Under the pieces are notes generated by a model. That model saw nothing but the letters and a program-made list of their open reading frames with translations, was not told the DNA's origin and did no database searches. From Cyanobium sp. ATX 6F1 (lineage in GTDB: Bacteria > Cyanobacteriota > Cyanobacteriia > PCC-6307 > Cyanobiaceae): 64,000 bases of DNA. The position numbers and the translations under genes are program-made. Positions 17,414 to 26,700 of the stretch are shown here, one piece after another. The stretch spans positions 124,001 through 188,000 of the forward strand of contig NZ_JAGQCS010000004.1 of the NCBI RefSeq assembly GCF_024346315.1, given 5' to 3'. Position 1 is the first letter of the stretch. Every line of letters starts with the position of its first letter.

Positions 17414-18691
17414 ATGGCACCCCTGATTCGGCCACTCATTTCCCTGGTTCTGCTGGCCTTGGTGGCTCCCAATGGCCCCGCCCGTTCGGCCACGCCCGTG
17501 GCGGTACCGGTCCCAGACGGCCCGGCCAAGACCGTCCTGGCACCGGCGGTCTACCGGCCGGGGATTCTGCGTCTGGCCTTCTCCAGCGCCCCACAAGCGG
17601 TCAACCCCCAGGAGAAGGCCCCACCGGGCGCCTCCACAAACGAGGGCTTCATCGATCTCAGCTTCGTTCCTCCCGAGGGCCCGGTGATCGGCAAGCGGGT
17701 GCAGCTGAACGTGAAGCAGTTCGCCGAGCTCCTCAAGGGCCTCTACGTGCGCCTGGCCCGGTTCGAATCCCTGGATGTGGGCAACCCAGCCTCACCCTCC
17801 CGGCGACTGCACGCCCTGTTGATCGCGCCGATCGAGCCTGAGCTGAAACAGCGGGGGATCACCACCCTGCTGATCTCGGTGGATGCCGGCCTCCAGGCTC
17901 TCCCCCTGGCAGCTCTCCACGACGGCAAGGCTTATTTCGGCCAGACCTACGCCTTTTCCATCACCCCGTCCCTGGGGCTGATGGTCAAGGATGTGCCCCT
18001 CGCCCAACCGGATAAGCGGGTGTTGAGTGCGGGTGCCTCGGTGTTCGAGGGGCTCTCCCCGTTGCCCTTGGTGCCCAAGGAACTGGCCAATACCTCGGCG
18101 CCCGGGCGCACGGATCTCTTCCTCAATCGGGCCTTCACCCCCGATGTGGTGCTGGTGAAGGCGGGCGATTCCCAGTACCAGCGCGTGCACGTGGCCACCC
18201 ATGCCGAATTCCTGCCCGGGGGGCCGGACAAGTCGATGATCTTCTCAGGGACGGGCCCAGTCTCCCTGGCGCGCTTTGCCGCCCTGCGGCAGCGACGCCA
18301 GGGGGTACCGCTGGATCTGTTCTCCCTGAGCGCCTGCCGTACGGCGCTTGGCAATTCAGATTCGGAGCTGGGCTTTTCCGGCCTGGCGTTGCAGTCGGGC
18401 TCCCGCAGCGCCCTGGGCACCCTCTGGTACGTGGATGATGTGGCTGCCGCCGCCTTCTTCATTCAGTTCTACCGGCATCTGGATCGCGGTCTGCCCAAGG
18501 CAGAAGCCCTCCAGCGCACGCGTTCGGCCTTCATCGATGGCCAGGTGCGCCTGCAGGGGGATCAGTTGCTGGGACCGGGCCCTCAGCCCCTGCTGACGGA
18601 TCTCACCCTCGCCGAGCAACGCCGGGTCAGCCGTGGTCTGCAGCATCCCTTTTATTGGGCGGGAATCGAGCTGCTGGGAACGCCCTGGTGA
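17414..18691 (+). CDS. Exported CHAT-domain caspase-like protein (CHAT1)
   Basis: The product has 425 residues. The signal peptide is MAPLIRPLISLVLLALVAPNGPARSA. An N-terminal domain (YRPGILRLAFSS, GFIDLSFVPPEGP, LLKGLYVRLARFESLDV) precedes the CHAT peptidase domain (ITTLLISVDAGLQALPLAAL). The catalytic pair is intact: His263 in HVATHAEF and Cys308 in LSACRTALG. It ends with FYWAGIELLGTPW, the usual CHAT C-terminus. CHAT proteins are clan CD cysteine proteases related to caspases and separase. Export is unusual for the defence-linked CHATs and suggests a periplasmic or surface target. ATG 17414 lies 4 bp after the tpsA1 stop, so the genes form an operon; the mature TpsA1, perhaps its helical tail, is an obvious candidate substrate (inference). 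Confidence 0.88.
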   Translation: MAPLIRPLISLVLLALVAPNGPARSATPVAVPVPDGPAKTVLAPAVYRPGILRLAFSSAPQAVNPQEKAPPGASTNEGFIDLSFVPPEGPVIGKRVQLNVKQFAELLKGLYVRLARFESLDVGNPASPSRRLHALLIAPIEPELKQRGITTLLISVDAGLQALPLAALHDGKAYFGQTYAFSITPSLGLMVKDVPLAQPDKRVLSAGASVFEGLSPLPLVPKELANTSAPGRTDLFLNRAFTPDVVLVKAGDSQYQRVHVATHAEFLPGGPDKSMIFSGTGPVSLARFAALRQRRQGVPLDLFSLSACRTALGNSDSELGFSGLALQSGSRSALGTLWYVDDVAAAAFFIQFYRHLDRGLPKAEALQRTRSAFIDGQVRLQGDQLLGPGPQPLLTDLTLAEQRRVSRGLQHPFYWAGIELLGTPW

Positions 18692-18748
18692 GTGGCGAGT
18701 TCGGTGGGCCAACTTAAGGTTGGATCTAGCTGATCAGGCGGTTCGCCC

Positions 18749-20608
18749 ATGACCGACACGGCCTTCTCCCGCCCCGCAGCTGCTCCGAGCGGGCCGTCGG
18801 ATCAGACCCTGGTGGAGATCCTGAACATCGCCACCGCCCTCAGCGGTGCCGGCGATCTGCGCACCCTGTTGCACCTGATCCTGACCAAATCCCGCCAGCT
18901 CACGGGCAGTGATGCCGGCAGCATCTTTTTGGTGGAGCGCGTGGATCAGCGCAAGGATCCTGGTGGTGTGGACAAGCTCTGGTTCGCGGTTTCCCAGAAC
19001 GCCAGCCTGGCGAGCCGATCGAGGCTGGCTGGTCAGCAGGATGACATCCATGAGGAGCTCTCCGATCTGCGTTTCCCGCTCACCTCCGAGCGCTTGGTGG
19101 GCTGGAGTGCCCTCACCGGCGAGGTGCTCAACATCCCCGACGTCTATCAGCTCGATCCAGCCCTGCCTTACCGCTTCGACAGCACCGTCGACAAGGAACT
19201 GGGTTACCGGGCCGTGTCGATGCTCACCGTGCCGATGCGCTCCACCTCAGGCGAAACGGTGGGGGTGATGCAGCTGATCAACCGCAAGATTGACCCCGCC
19301 ACCGTGATCAGCGCTGAAACGGCCCAGACGCTGGTGCGTCCGTTCGATGCCTTTGATCAGAGCCTGATTGAGGCCCTGGCCTCTCAGGCGGCGGTTTGCG
19401 TCGAGCGCACCCAGTTGCTGGAGGCCCAGCGGCAGCTGATCGATTCGATGATCACCCTGCTGGCGGGGGCCATCGATGCCAAGAGCCCCTACACCGGCGG
19501 CCACTGCGCCCGGGTGCCGGAATTGGCGCTGATGCTGGCCCGAGAGGCCGAAGAGACCACGGCGGGCCCCCTGGCTGAGTTCTCGCTCGGCGGAGAGGAG
19601 GACTGGCGTGAGTTCCGCATCGGCGCCTGGCTGCACGACTGCGGCAAGATCACCACCCCTGAATACGTGGTCGACAAGGCCACCAAACTTGAAACCAACT
19701 ACAACCGCATCCACGAAATCCGCACCCGTTTCGAGGTGCTGCTGCGGGATGCCCGCATTGTCTGGTTTGAAGGGGTGATCAACGGAGCGGATCGCGAACA
19801 GCTGGACAAGGCCTACAAGCAGCGGGAGGCAGAGCTCAAGGACCAGTTCACCTTCGTGGCTGAGTGCAACCTCGGGGGTGAGTTCCTGGGCCCTGAGCTG
19901 GTGGAGCGCCTGCATGCCATCGGTGCCCAGAGCTGGCAGCGCCATTTCGACAGTTCCCTGGGCCTGGCCTGGGAGGAGCTTTCACGCCACACCCAACTGC
20001 TTCAGACGCTGCCCGCGGAGGAGTCCCTGCTGGCGGATAAGTCGTGTCACATCATCCCCCGCGAGGACAGCCAGATCCCTGACGCCCGCTACGGCTTCAA
20101 GATGGAGGTTCCCGAGCACCTCTACAACCTCGGGGAACTGCACAACCTCTCGGTCTCCCGCGGCACCCTCACCGACGAGGAGCGCTACAAGATCAACGAG
20201 CACATCGTGCAGACGATCATCATGCTCGAGGCTCTGCCGTTCCCCGCCAATCTCTCGCGGGTGGCGGAGTATGCGGGTACCCACCACGAGACCCTCGACG
20301 GCAAGGGCTACCCGCGCAAGCTCACGGGCGAGCAGCTTTCGGTGCCGTCGCGGATCATGGCGATCGCCGACATCTTCGAGGCGCTCACGGCATCCGATCG
20401 CCCCTACAAGAAGGCCAAGTCGTTGTCGGAATGCCTCAAGATCCTGGCCGGCTTCCGCGACCGCCAGCACATTGACGCCGACCTGTTCGAGCTGTTCCTG
20501 CGCTCCGGCATCTACCAGAACTATGCCGATCTCTTCCTGCTGCCTGAGCAGATCGACGAGGTGGATGTGGAGATATTCCTGCGCCCAGCTGCCAAGGGCG
20601 GTAGTTGA
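18749..20608 (+). CDS. GAF / HD-GYP domain protein, putative c-di-GMP phosphodiesterase
   Basis: The product has 619 residues. Residues about 15-215 form a GAF sensor domain (TLVEILNIATALSGAGDLRTLL, DAGSIFLVERV, GYRAVSMLTVPMRS, VGVMQLINRK). The HD-GYP part begins near residue 235 (LLAGAIDAKSPYTGGHCARV). It has His296-Asp297 in WLHDCGKI, HHETLDGKGYP at residues 512-522 including Gly520-Tyr521-Pro522, and a DIFEALTASDRPYKK ending. An insertion of about 190 residues separates the two HD-GYP halves, longer than in minimal HD-GYP proteins. HD-GYP enzymes hydrolyse cyclic di-GMP and so favour release from surfaces. It starts 57 bp after chat1. A degenerate piece of its 5' end recurs at 31893. Confidence 0.88.
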   Translation: MTDTAFSRPAAAPSGPSDQTLVEILNIATALSGAGDLRTLLHLILTKSRQLTGSDAGSIFLVERVDQRKDPGGVDKLWFAVSQNASLASRSRLAGQQDDIHEELSDLRFPLTSERLVGWSALTGEVLNIPDVYQLDPALPYRFDSTVDKELGYRAVSMLTVPMRSTSGETVGVMQLINRKIDPATVISAETAQTLVRPFDAFDQSLIEALASQAAVCVERTQLLEAQRQLIDSMITLLAGAIDAKSPYTGGHCARVPELALMLAREAEETTAGPLAEFSLGGEEDWREFRIGAWLHDCGKITTPEYVVDKATKLETNYNRIHEIRTRFEVLLRDARIVWFEGVINGADREQLDKAYKQREAELKDQFTFVAECNLGGEFLGPELVERLHAIGAQSWQRHFDSSLGLAWEELSRHTQLLQTLPAEESLLADKSCHIIPREDSQIPDARYGFKMEVPEHLYNLGELHNLSVSRGTLTDEERYKINEHIVQTIIMLEALPFPANLSRVAEYAGTHHETLDGKGYPRKLTGEQLSVPSRIMAIADIFEALTASDRPYKKAKSLSECLKILAGFRDRQHIDADLFELFLRSGIYQNYADLFLLPEQIDEVDVEIFLRPAAKGGS

Positions 20609-20630
20609 GCGCTGATCGGGGATCCCCAAC

Positions 20631-22634
20631 GTGAGTGAACTGACTTCGGGGCAGGCCGGACCTGGGCAGGCGCAGCCTGCAGACCAGGGGATTGCAGCGG
20701 CGATCAATCGAGCCTTGGACGCCTTGGCCAAAGGAGAGGTGGCGCAGGCACGAACCCTGCTGGAGGAGGCCATCACGCTCGATCCAAGCCATCCGGCCCC
20801 CCGCCACAACCAGGCGGAACTGGAGTTCCGCACGGGCCAGATCGATCGAGCCCAGGCCCTGTTCGAGCAGCTTGTCAACGGTTGGCCGAGTTTTCTGCCC
20901 GCCTACCCCTCCTTTCTGGCCCTGCTGGAGCAACGCCAGGCCAGTGGGGTGGCGGCCTCAGCTGAGTTGCGGCCGGTGCTGCTGAACAACTTCGGCAATG
21001 CCCTGCTGGCTGCTGGCCAGATCGGGGCGGCTGAAGGGGCCTACCGCCAGGCCCTCGGCCTGCGGCCGGATTACGCCAACGCCCTCGCGAACCTCTCCAA
21101 TGCCCTGCGCCTGTTGGGACGGTTGTCGGAGGCGGAGCTGGCGGCCCGTGGGGCTCTGGCGTTGCAGGCAGGCCATGCCGGTGCCTGGGTGAACCTGGGC
21201 TGCGCCCTCGAGGAATTGGCCTTCCACGCCGAAGCCGAGGCCTGCCATCGCCGCGCCCTGGAGCTCCAGGGCGACCAGCCGGAGGCCCTGCACAACCTGG
21301 GCAGCGGCCAGCTGATGCGGGACCTCTACCGCTCCGACCTCAGTGAGGCCGAGTTGCTGGAGCGCCACCGCGCCTGGGGGGAGGCCCTGATGGCCAGGAA
21401 GGCCCCTGGGGTTGTCAGCCCAGCGCCCCAGGATCAGACCCGGCCCCCCAGCCCCAGCGGCAAGCCACGACTGGGGTTCCTCTCCAGCGACCTGCGCCGC
21501 CATGCGGTGAGCACCTTTCTGGAGCCGTTGCTGGAGCACCTGGACCGGGAGCGCTACGAGGTGGTCTGTTTCGCCAGCCAGCAAGAGAACGATGAAGTGA
21601 GCGAGCGGCTGCGGCGGTTGCCCCTGGAGTGGCACCCCTGCCATCACCTCGATGACGGCGACTTGGCCAGCTTGATCCGCAGCGAAGGCATCGATCTGCT
21701 CGTCGAGCTCAATGGCCACACCCGTGGCACCCGTTTGGGGGCGCTGGCCACACGGCCGGCAACGGTCCAGGTCTCCTGGCTCGGTTACCCCTTCCGCACC
21801 GGGCTGCCCACGATTGACTACCGCCTCAGCGATGCCTGGGTGGAGGCTGGCTCGGGTCAGGATTGGCAGGATCCAGATCAGGGCAAATCTGAGCGTGCGG
21901 TGCTGATGGACCGCTGCCAGTTCGTCTACCGCCCGGCGTGCGAAGCCCCGGAGGTTTCCCCGTTGCCGGCCCTGGAGGCGCCGGGGATCACGTTTGGATC
22001 CCGCAGCAACCTCAACAAGCTCAGCCGTGAGGTCGTTGCCCTCTGGAGCCGCTTGCTGCTCAGCTGCCTGGGCAGCCGCCTGCTGTTGCAGTACAGCCAG
22101 CTGGAGGATCCCTTTTGGCGCGGCCGCATCCTGGGGGCGTTCTCCGCCCATGGGGTGCCGGCAGAGCGGCTGGCGCTGCTCCCACGCAACCCCAACCATG
22201 GGCACATGGGGGCTTACCACGCCATCGACATCGCCCTCGATCCCTTCCCCTACAACGGTGTGACCACCACCTGCGATGCCCTCTGGATGGGTGTGCCCGT
22301 TGTGGCACTGCGTGGCCAGCTGCCCCAGGCGCGCGGCGGTGTGAGCCTGCTGGAGGCCCTGGGCCGTCCCGAGTGGATTGCCGATGATCCGGAGGCTTAC
22401 CTGGCGATTGCCCTGAAGCTCGCGGCGGATCCCGTGGGGCTCAGCGCCGAGCGCAAGGGTCTGCGAGCCCTTATGGAAGCGTCGCCCCTGCGGCAGGAGG
22501 CGGACCATGCCCGGGCGTTCGAGCGTTGTGTGGAGCGCATGCTCGCAGGGCCAGCCGGTAGAGATCAGCCGGGAGGGAAAGGGGCGCGTCAGCGGGTGCC
22601 CCGGCCGCGCAACGTTCGCTCAGGTCAAGCCTGA
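20631..22634 (+). CDS. TPR / GT41 glycosyltransferase, OGT-SPINDLY-like
   Basis: The product has 667 residues and a GTG start 22 bp after the HD-GYP stop. Residues about 20-240 are TPR repeats (ALDALAKGEVAQARTLLEEA, NNFGNALLAAGQIGAAEGAYRQ, ALANLSNALRLLGRLSEAEL). The catalytic GT41 half begins at PRLGFLSSDLRRHAV and contains ELNGHTRGTRLGALATRPA, VQVSWLGYPF, IDYRLSDAWVE, ITFGSRSNLNKLS and DPFPYNGVTTTCDALWMGVP. GT41 enzymes transfer a sugar from a nucleotide donor to Ser/Thr, or to Asn in the HMW1C subgroup. Lying downstream of a TPS adhesin it may glycosylate it. The last 164 bp overlap the convergent GT2-like gene; the last 30 residues look non-conserved. Confidence 0.88.
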   Translation: MSELTSGQAGPGQAQPADQGIAAAINRALDALAKGEVAQARTLLEEAITLDPSHPAPRHNQAELEFRTGQIDRAQALFEQLVNGWPSFLPAYPSFLALLEQRQASGVAASAELRPVLLNNFGNALLAAGQIGAAEGAYRQALGLRPDYANALANLSNALRLLGRLSEAELAARGALALQAGHAGAWVNLGCALEELAFHAEAEACHRRALELQGDQPEALHNLGSGQLMRDLYRSDLSEAELLERHRAWGEALMARKAPGVVSPAPQDQTRPPSPSGKPRLGFLSSDLRRHAVSTFLEPLLEHLDRERYEVVCFASQQENDEVSERLRRLPLEWHPCHHLDDGDLASLIRSEGIDLLVELNGHTRGTRLGALATRPATVQVSWLGYPFRTGLPTIDYRLSDAWVEAGSGQDWQDPDQGKSERAVLMDRCQFVYRPACEAPEVSPLPALEAPGITFGSRSNLNKLSREVVALWSRLLLSCLGSRLLLQYSQLEDPFWRGRILGAFSAHGVPAERLALLPRNPNHGHMGAYHAIDIALDPFPYNGVTTTCDALWMGVPVVALRGQLPQARGGVSLLEALGRPEWIADDPEAYLAIALKLAADPVGLSAERKGLRALMEASPLRQEADHARAFERCVERMLAGPAGRDQPGGKGARQRVPRPRNVRSGQA

Positions 22635-23499
22635 GGTCCGTCAGGGTGTCAAGGGTGGGCCCCAGGGCCCGCTGCAGGCTGTCATCGACGGCCACCCGCA
22701 GCCCATCCGCCGTTGGTTGCGTGGGATCGCCCCCGGGCAGCCAGCTGTGGCGGGCCCAGAACGATTCGAGGCTCCTCAGCTCCTCCAATCGCGCGATCAT
22801 CTGGTGTTGCCAGTTGTACCAGGGAGCCATGCCGTCGGCGATCGTGCGGCGGCCCATCGCCGCCTTGCGCGCCAGCCGCCCGCGGCTGAGCAGGGGCAGG
22901 TGGGCGCACCTCAGGTGCTGGCGGTGGGCGAACAGGCTCTGGGCGCGGATGGATGGGCGCAGTTCGTGGGCGCCGGCCGCGAGCCAGGCCGAGGCGGTGT
23001 TGCGGAAGATCACCTTGCCACCGAACGGCAGGCGGAAATAGTTGAACGAACCCGCGATGATCGCTTCCACCAGACGTGGATCCAGCGAGGGTGAGAAGGG
23101 TTGATCCGGCAGGGAGCGCACCTGAAGAACGCGGTAGTGATTGAGGTTGGTCTCATCAAAATCCGACGTGGAAAGCCAGTTTTCCACCTGGTAATGCAGG
23201 GCGTTGATGGTGTCGGGCAGGCTTTCAATCAGCTCCCGTAGCCCTGACGGAGCGATCAGAATTTCATCGGCATCAAAGGGGTAGAACCACTCGGGAGCGG
23301 AGGCCTGGGCCACCTCCACCAGGGCGTTCATGAACGCCTCTTCGATGAAAGCTTCCTCCTCGAAGCGCACCACATGGATTCGTGCACCCAACGGCGACGC
23401 CTGCAAGGCCGCCAGGCCAGTGGCGGTGCCATCGCTGCTGCCGTGGTCGAGCACATAGGCCACATCAACGTGGTGCTGGAGGGCGTACACCAGCGCCAC
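22471..23499 (-). CDS. GT2-like glycosyltransferase; true start probably upstream
   Basis: The frame gives 342 residues from GTG 23499. It has the GT-A features HGSSDGTATGL (nucleotide-sugar region) and WFYPFDADEILI with the metal-binding DAD, then FRLPFGGKVIFRN and HRQHLRCAHLPLLSRGR, typical of large-cyanobacterial GT2_4-type enzymes. The frame stays open upstream to a TAA at 23575-23577 and encodes PRIIGLLKVKNEWPLAAV, the expected first beta strand of the fold, but with no ATG, GTG or TTG there. The start is therefore either a rare ATT/ATC codon near 23539-23544 or the gene is 5'-truncated. It overlaps the GT41 gene tail-to-tail by 164 bp. A damaged copy lies at 31955-32178. Confidence 0.75.
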   Translation of the reverse strand: MALVYALQHHVDVAYVLDHGSSDGTATGLAALQASPLGARIHVVRFEEEAFIEEAFMNALVEVAQASAPEWFYPFDADEILIAPSGLRELIESLPDTINALHYQVENWLSTSDFDETNLNHYRVLQVRSLPDQPFSPSLDPRLVEAIIAGSFNYFRLPFGGKVIFRNTASAWLAAGAHELRPSIRAQSLFAHRQHLRCAHLPLLSRGRLARKAAMGRRTIADGMAPWYNWQHQMIARLEELRSLESFWARHSWLPGGDPTQPTADGLRVAVDDSLQRALGPTLDTLTDLRLDLSERCAAGAPADAPLSLPADLYRLALRACAPHNARTPGHGPPPAAGATLP

Positions 23500-23693
23500 C
23501 GCCGCCAGGGGCCACTCGTTTTTGACCTTCAGCAGGCCAATGATGCGCGGCGCTGGGGAGATGGCTTGAAACCGTTAGGGGGCAAGGATAGGTGCGCCAT
23601 TGGGCACGACGATGAAGCCATGTTTAGTAGCGAGGGCTACGGATTAGCTGCTGCAGTGATGCAGCACTTAGCAGATTCTCAGTGATCAATTAT
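23414..23693. repeat. Duplicated segment, copy 1: GT2 5' end plus tpsA2 leader
   Basis: About 280 bp here are nearly identical to 32018-32297. The copy starts inside the GT2-like coding region (around its SDGTATGL codons), runs through the start of that gene and stops shortly before the tpsA2 start. Only a handful of substitutions are visible, for example GTACACCAGCG against GTGCACCAGGG. This block marks one edge of the tandem duplication that created tpsA3 or tpsA2. Confidence 0.9.
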
Positions 23694-23758
23694 GGATCAA
23701 CCGCTAAAAAAGCTGATTGGGCTTTAGCTTCTGGAGCTAGTCGCGAACGGCCCCACCC
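23578..23758 (+). promoter_or_regulatory. tpsA2 upstream region with conserved hairpin
   Basis: This is a 181 bp AT-richer region before tpsA2. It contains a perfect hairpin, GCTGCA-GTGA-TGCAGC at 23650-23665, and a long block (GTTTAGTAGCGAGGGCTACG onward to TCTCAGTGATC) that is identical upstream of tpsA3. It also lies between divergent GT2 and tpsA2, so it may serve both. I could not place -35/-10 boxes or a good ribosome binding site: the nearest GGAG is about 23 bp before the ATG. Confidence 0.45.
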
Positions 23759-26700
23759 ATGGCGCTGCGTCATGCCATCGGTCTTTGGGCGCTAATCCTG
23801 GCTGGAGCGCCTGCCATGGCGGGCGAAGTGAGCGCCAGCGGCGGCGCCCTGGGCCTGGGCACCGCGGTGAACGGCCAGCTGGGCGGCAGCTGCGCATCGG
23901 GCCTCTGCCAGGTGGGCGGCGGCACGGCGGCGGGCCGTAACCTTTTTCACCGCTTTTCCGCCTTCGACACGCGCGGCGGCATCACGGGGGTGAATTTCTC
24001 CACCGGCGGCGCCCAAAACGTGTTCGTTGGGGTGACGAGCCCCCTGGGCAGCTTCATCGACAAACTTGTCTCGTTCTCTAGCCCCGGCAACCTGTTCTGG
24101 CTCTCCCCGGGCGGCATCGCCATCAGCGGCGCCGGCGGTTTCGCCAACATCCAGCAGCTGAACCTGAGCACCGCCACCGGCTGGCGCGTGGGCAACGGTG
24201 TATTCGATGCGGCGGGCACCACAGCCGGCCAGGCGGCCCTGCTCAGCGGCACACCGGGCCTAGGGGCGGCTGGTGCCCTCACCGATCCGGCCAGCCTGGC
24301 GGCGCTCGGCCTGCAGAAGAACGGCGATCTGAGCCTTTCAGACGGCCTGCTCACCGTCGATCAGAGCCTGCTGCTCGATGCCCAGGGCGGCAACGTGCTG
24401 CTGCAGGCGGCCGGGATCCAGGCGCCCGGGGCCCAGGTGGCGATCACCGGGGCCTCGGTTTCACTGCAATCCAGCACGGTGGATGTGAGCGGCTCCAGCG
24501 GCGGCGGCACGGTGCGCCTGGGCGGTGGCCTGCTGGGAGCCGATCCCACGATCACCAACGCCCAACGCACGAGCGTGGATGGGGCCAGCGCGGTCCGCGC
24601 CGATGCCACGGCCCAGGGTTCGGGCGGCACCGTGGTGGTCTACGGCACCGACAGCATCAAGGTGGAAGGCGCCCTCTCGGCCCGCGGGGGCCCCCAGGGC
24701 GGCGATGGCGGCCTGGTGGAAACCTCCAGCCGCGGCGAGCTGGTGGTGAACCAGGCGCCGGACGCTTCCGCCCCGAAGGGCCAAGGCGGCACGTGGCTGA
24801 TCGATCCCAACAACGTCACGATCCAGGCAACGGGGCCCGACAGCAACGTCACCGCCCCGCCGGCCGTGATCACCACCGGCGACAGCGCGGTGCTCACCAC
24901 CAGCACCCTTGAGACCGCGCTCAATGCCGGCACCAACGTGAGTGTGGTGACCAGCGCCGGCGGCACCCAGGCGGGCGACATCACCGTGGCCTCACCGATC
25001 AGCAAAACGGCGGGGGGTAACGCCACGCTCACGCTCACGGCCTACAACAACATCAACCTCAACGCGAACATCAGCAGCAGCGTTGGACAGCTGAATCTCA
25101 CGCTCAACCCCGACAGTGATGCCAGTGGCGGTGGGACCACCAGCCTGGCTACTGGTGCCACCCTCGCCCTCAATGGCGGCACGGCGGCCTTCAACGGCAG
25201 CACTTCCTTGGCGGGCACGATCAGCGGCAGCACGATCACCGGGTCAGAGATTGCCTCAAGTAACGCAACGCTGAGCAACATCACGTTCGGCTCGAATCTG
25301 TCGACCACAGGGGGGTTGAATCTTTCTGGAACGATCGGGCTGGCCAATGGAATCACGTTGAACAAAGGCATCAGCAGCGACTGGTATGCAGCCCCGGGCA
25401 CGCAGTTAACGACTGGCGGGACTGCTGTGATCAACAGCAGCGGCGGTAACATCATTGCGGGCAATGGCGGTCCTGGAACGTTCGGAATCGGCAGCGGCGT
25501 GACGCTGCAGGGCTATGGCACGTTGACGACCAACTCATCGGCAACGCTGAACAACCAGGGCACGATTCGTGCCTCCACGGCTGGGCAGGTGTTCTCGATT
25601 AAACCAACGACGCTGAACAACACGGGTACCATTGCTACCACCTTGGGAAGTATCGGGATCTTCCCCACCAATCCCTTCTCCAATGCTGGTGTTCTAGAGA
25701 TCGGCCCGAACACCAGCATCAGCGCGAAAAGCTTCACCAATGCGGCGGGCGGCATCATCCGCGGCGGTTTAGGTCTGGCGCAGGGGAGCCTCTTACTCCA
25801 AGGCGATAGTACTTCTCCTTCTGCTACTCTCACCAACCTCGGCACCATCAGCCCCGGAGGCGATGGCGTCGCGGGCTGGCTGACCCTGTCTGGGGGCGAC
25901 CTTGTCCTGGGCAGCACCTCAGTCCTTAATCTCGAAATTGGCGGGCCCATTAATGGCAGCCAATTCGACTGGATAACAGTTAGTGGCAACGTGAGCCTCG
26001 GTGGCACGATCAACACCCAACTTATCAATGGTTTTAGCCCAAGCCTTGGCCAGAGCTTCGATGTGATCTCAAACGACCCATTAACGGTCACAGGCAGCTT
26101 TGCTACCTCGAATCTGCCCTCGGGGTTCAACGGCGCGATCGTGGGCAGCGTCTACCGCCTCACCAACTCAGGTCTGAGCTGTCTTGGCATTTGCTGGGAT
26201 GGCGGTGACGGCACCACCGCCTGGGAAAACCCGGCGAATTGGACAAGTGATCAGTTGCCCACCACCAGCGATGTGGCCTACCTGAACCTGGTGGCTGGTG
26301 TCGATGTGACCCTCTCCAGCAGCCAGAGCATCAAGGGGTTGAACAGCAACGCCGGCAACAACCTCACGATCAATCCTGGTGGCACGTTGACGCTGAATGA
26401 TCCAGGAACAAGCTCGCTATTGGATGGTGGGCTGACCATCAGTGGTGGCACGTTGACCACCAAAGGAGCCTTAACACTGAACGGATCCTCGGTGTGGGCC
26501 GGCGGCACCCTTGATGGAACGGGAACGCTGACGGTGTCTCCAGCGGCCAAATTGGTGGTGAACGGCGGCGGCACCTATGGCTTGAGCCAACTGACGAATC
26601 AGGGGATAGTGCAATGGACGAGCGGCAATGTTGATTTTAGTGCAAATGGAGTGATCACTAACTCACTTTTGTTCGACGTGCAGACCGATAGCATCTGGGG

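Noticed and set aside
20958-22508. 516-codon minus-strand frame opposite the GT41 gene
   Set aside because: Shadow of the TPR/GT41 coding sequence. It has the typical composition of antisense GC-rich frames and no domain.
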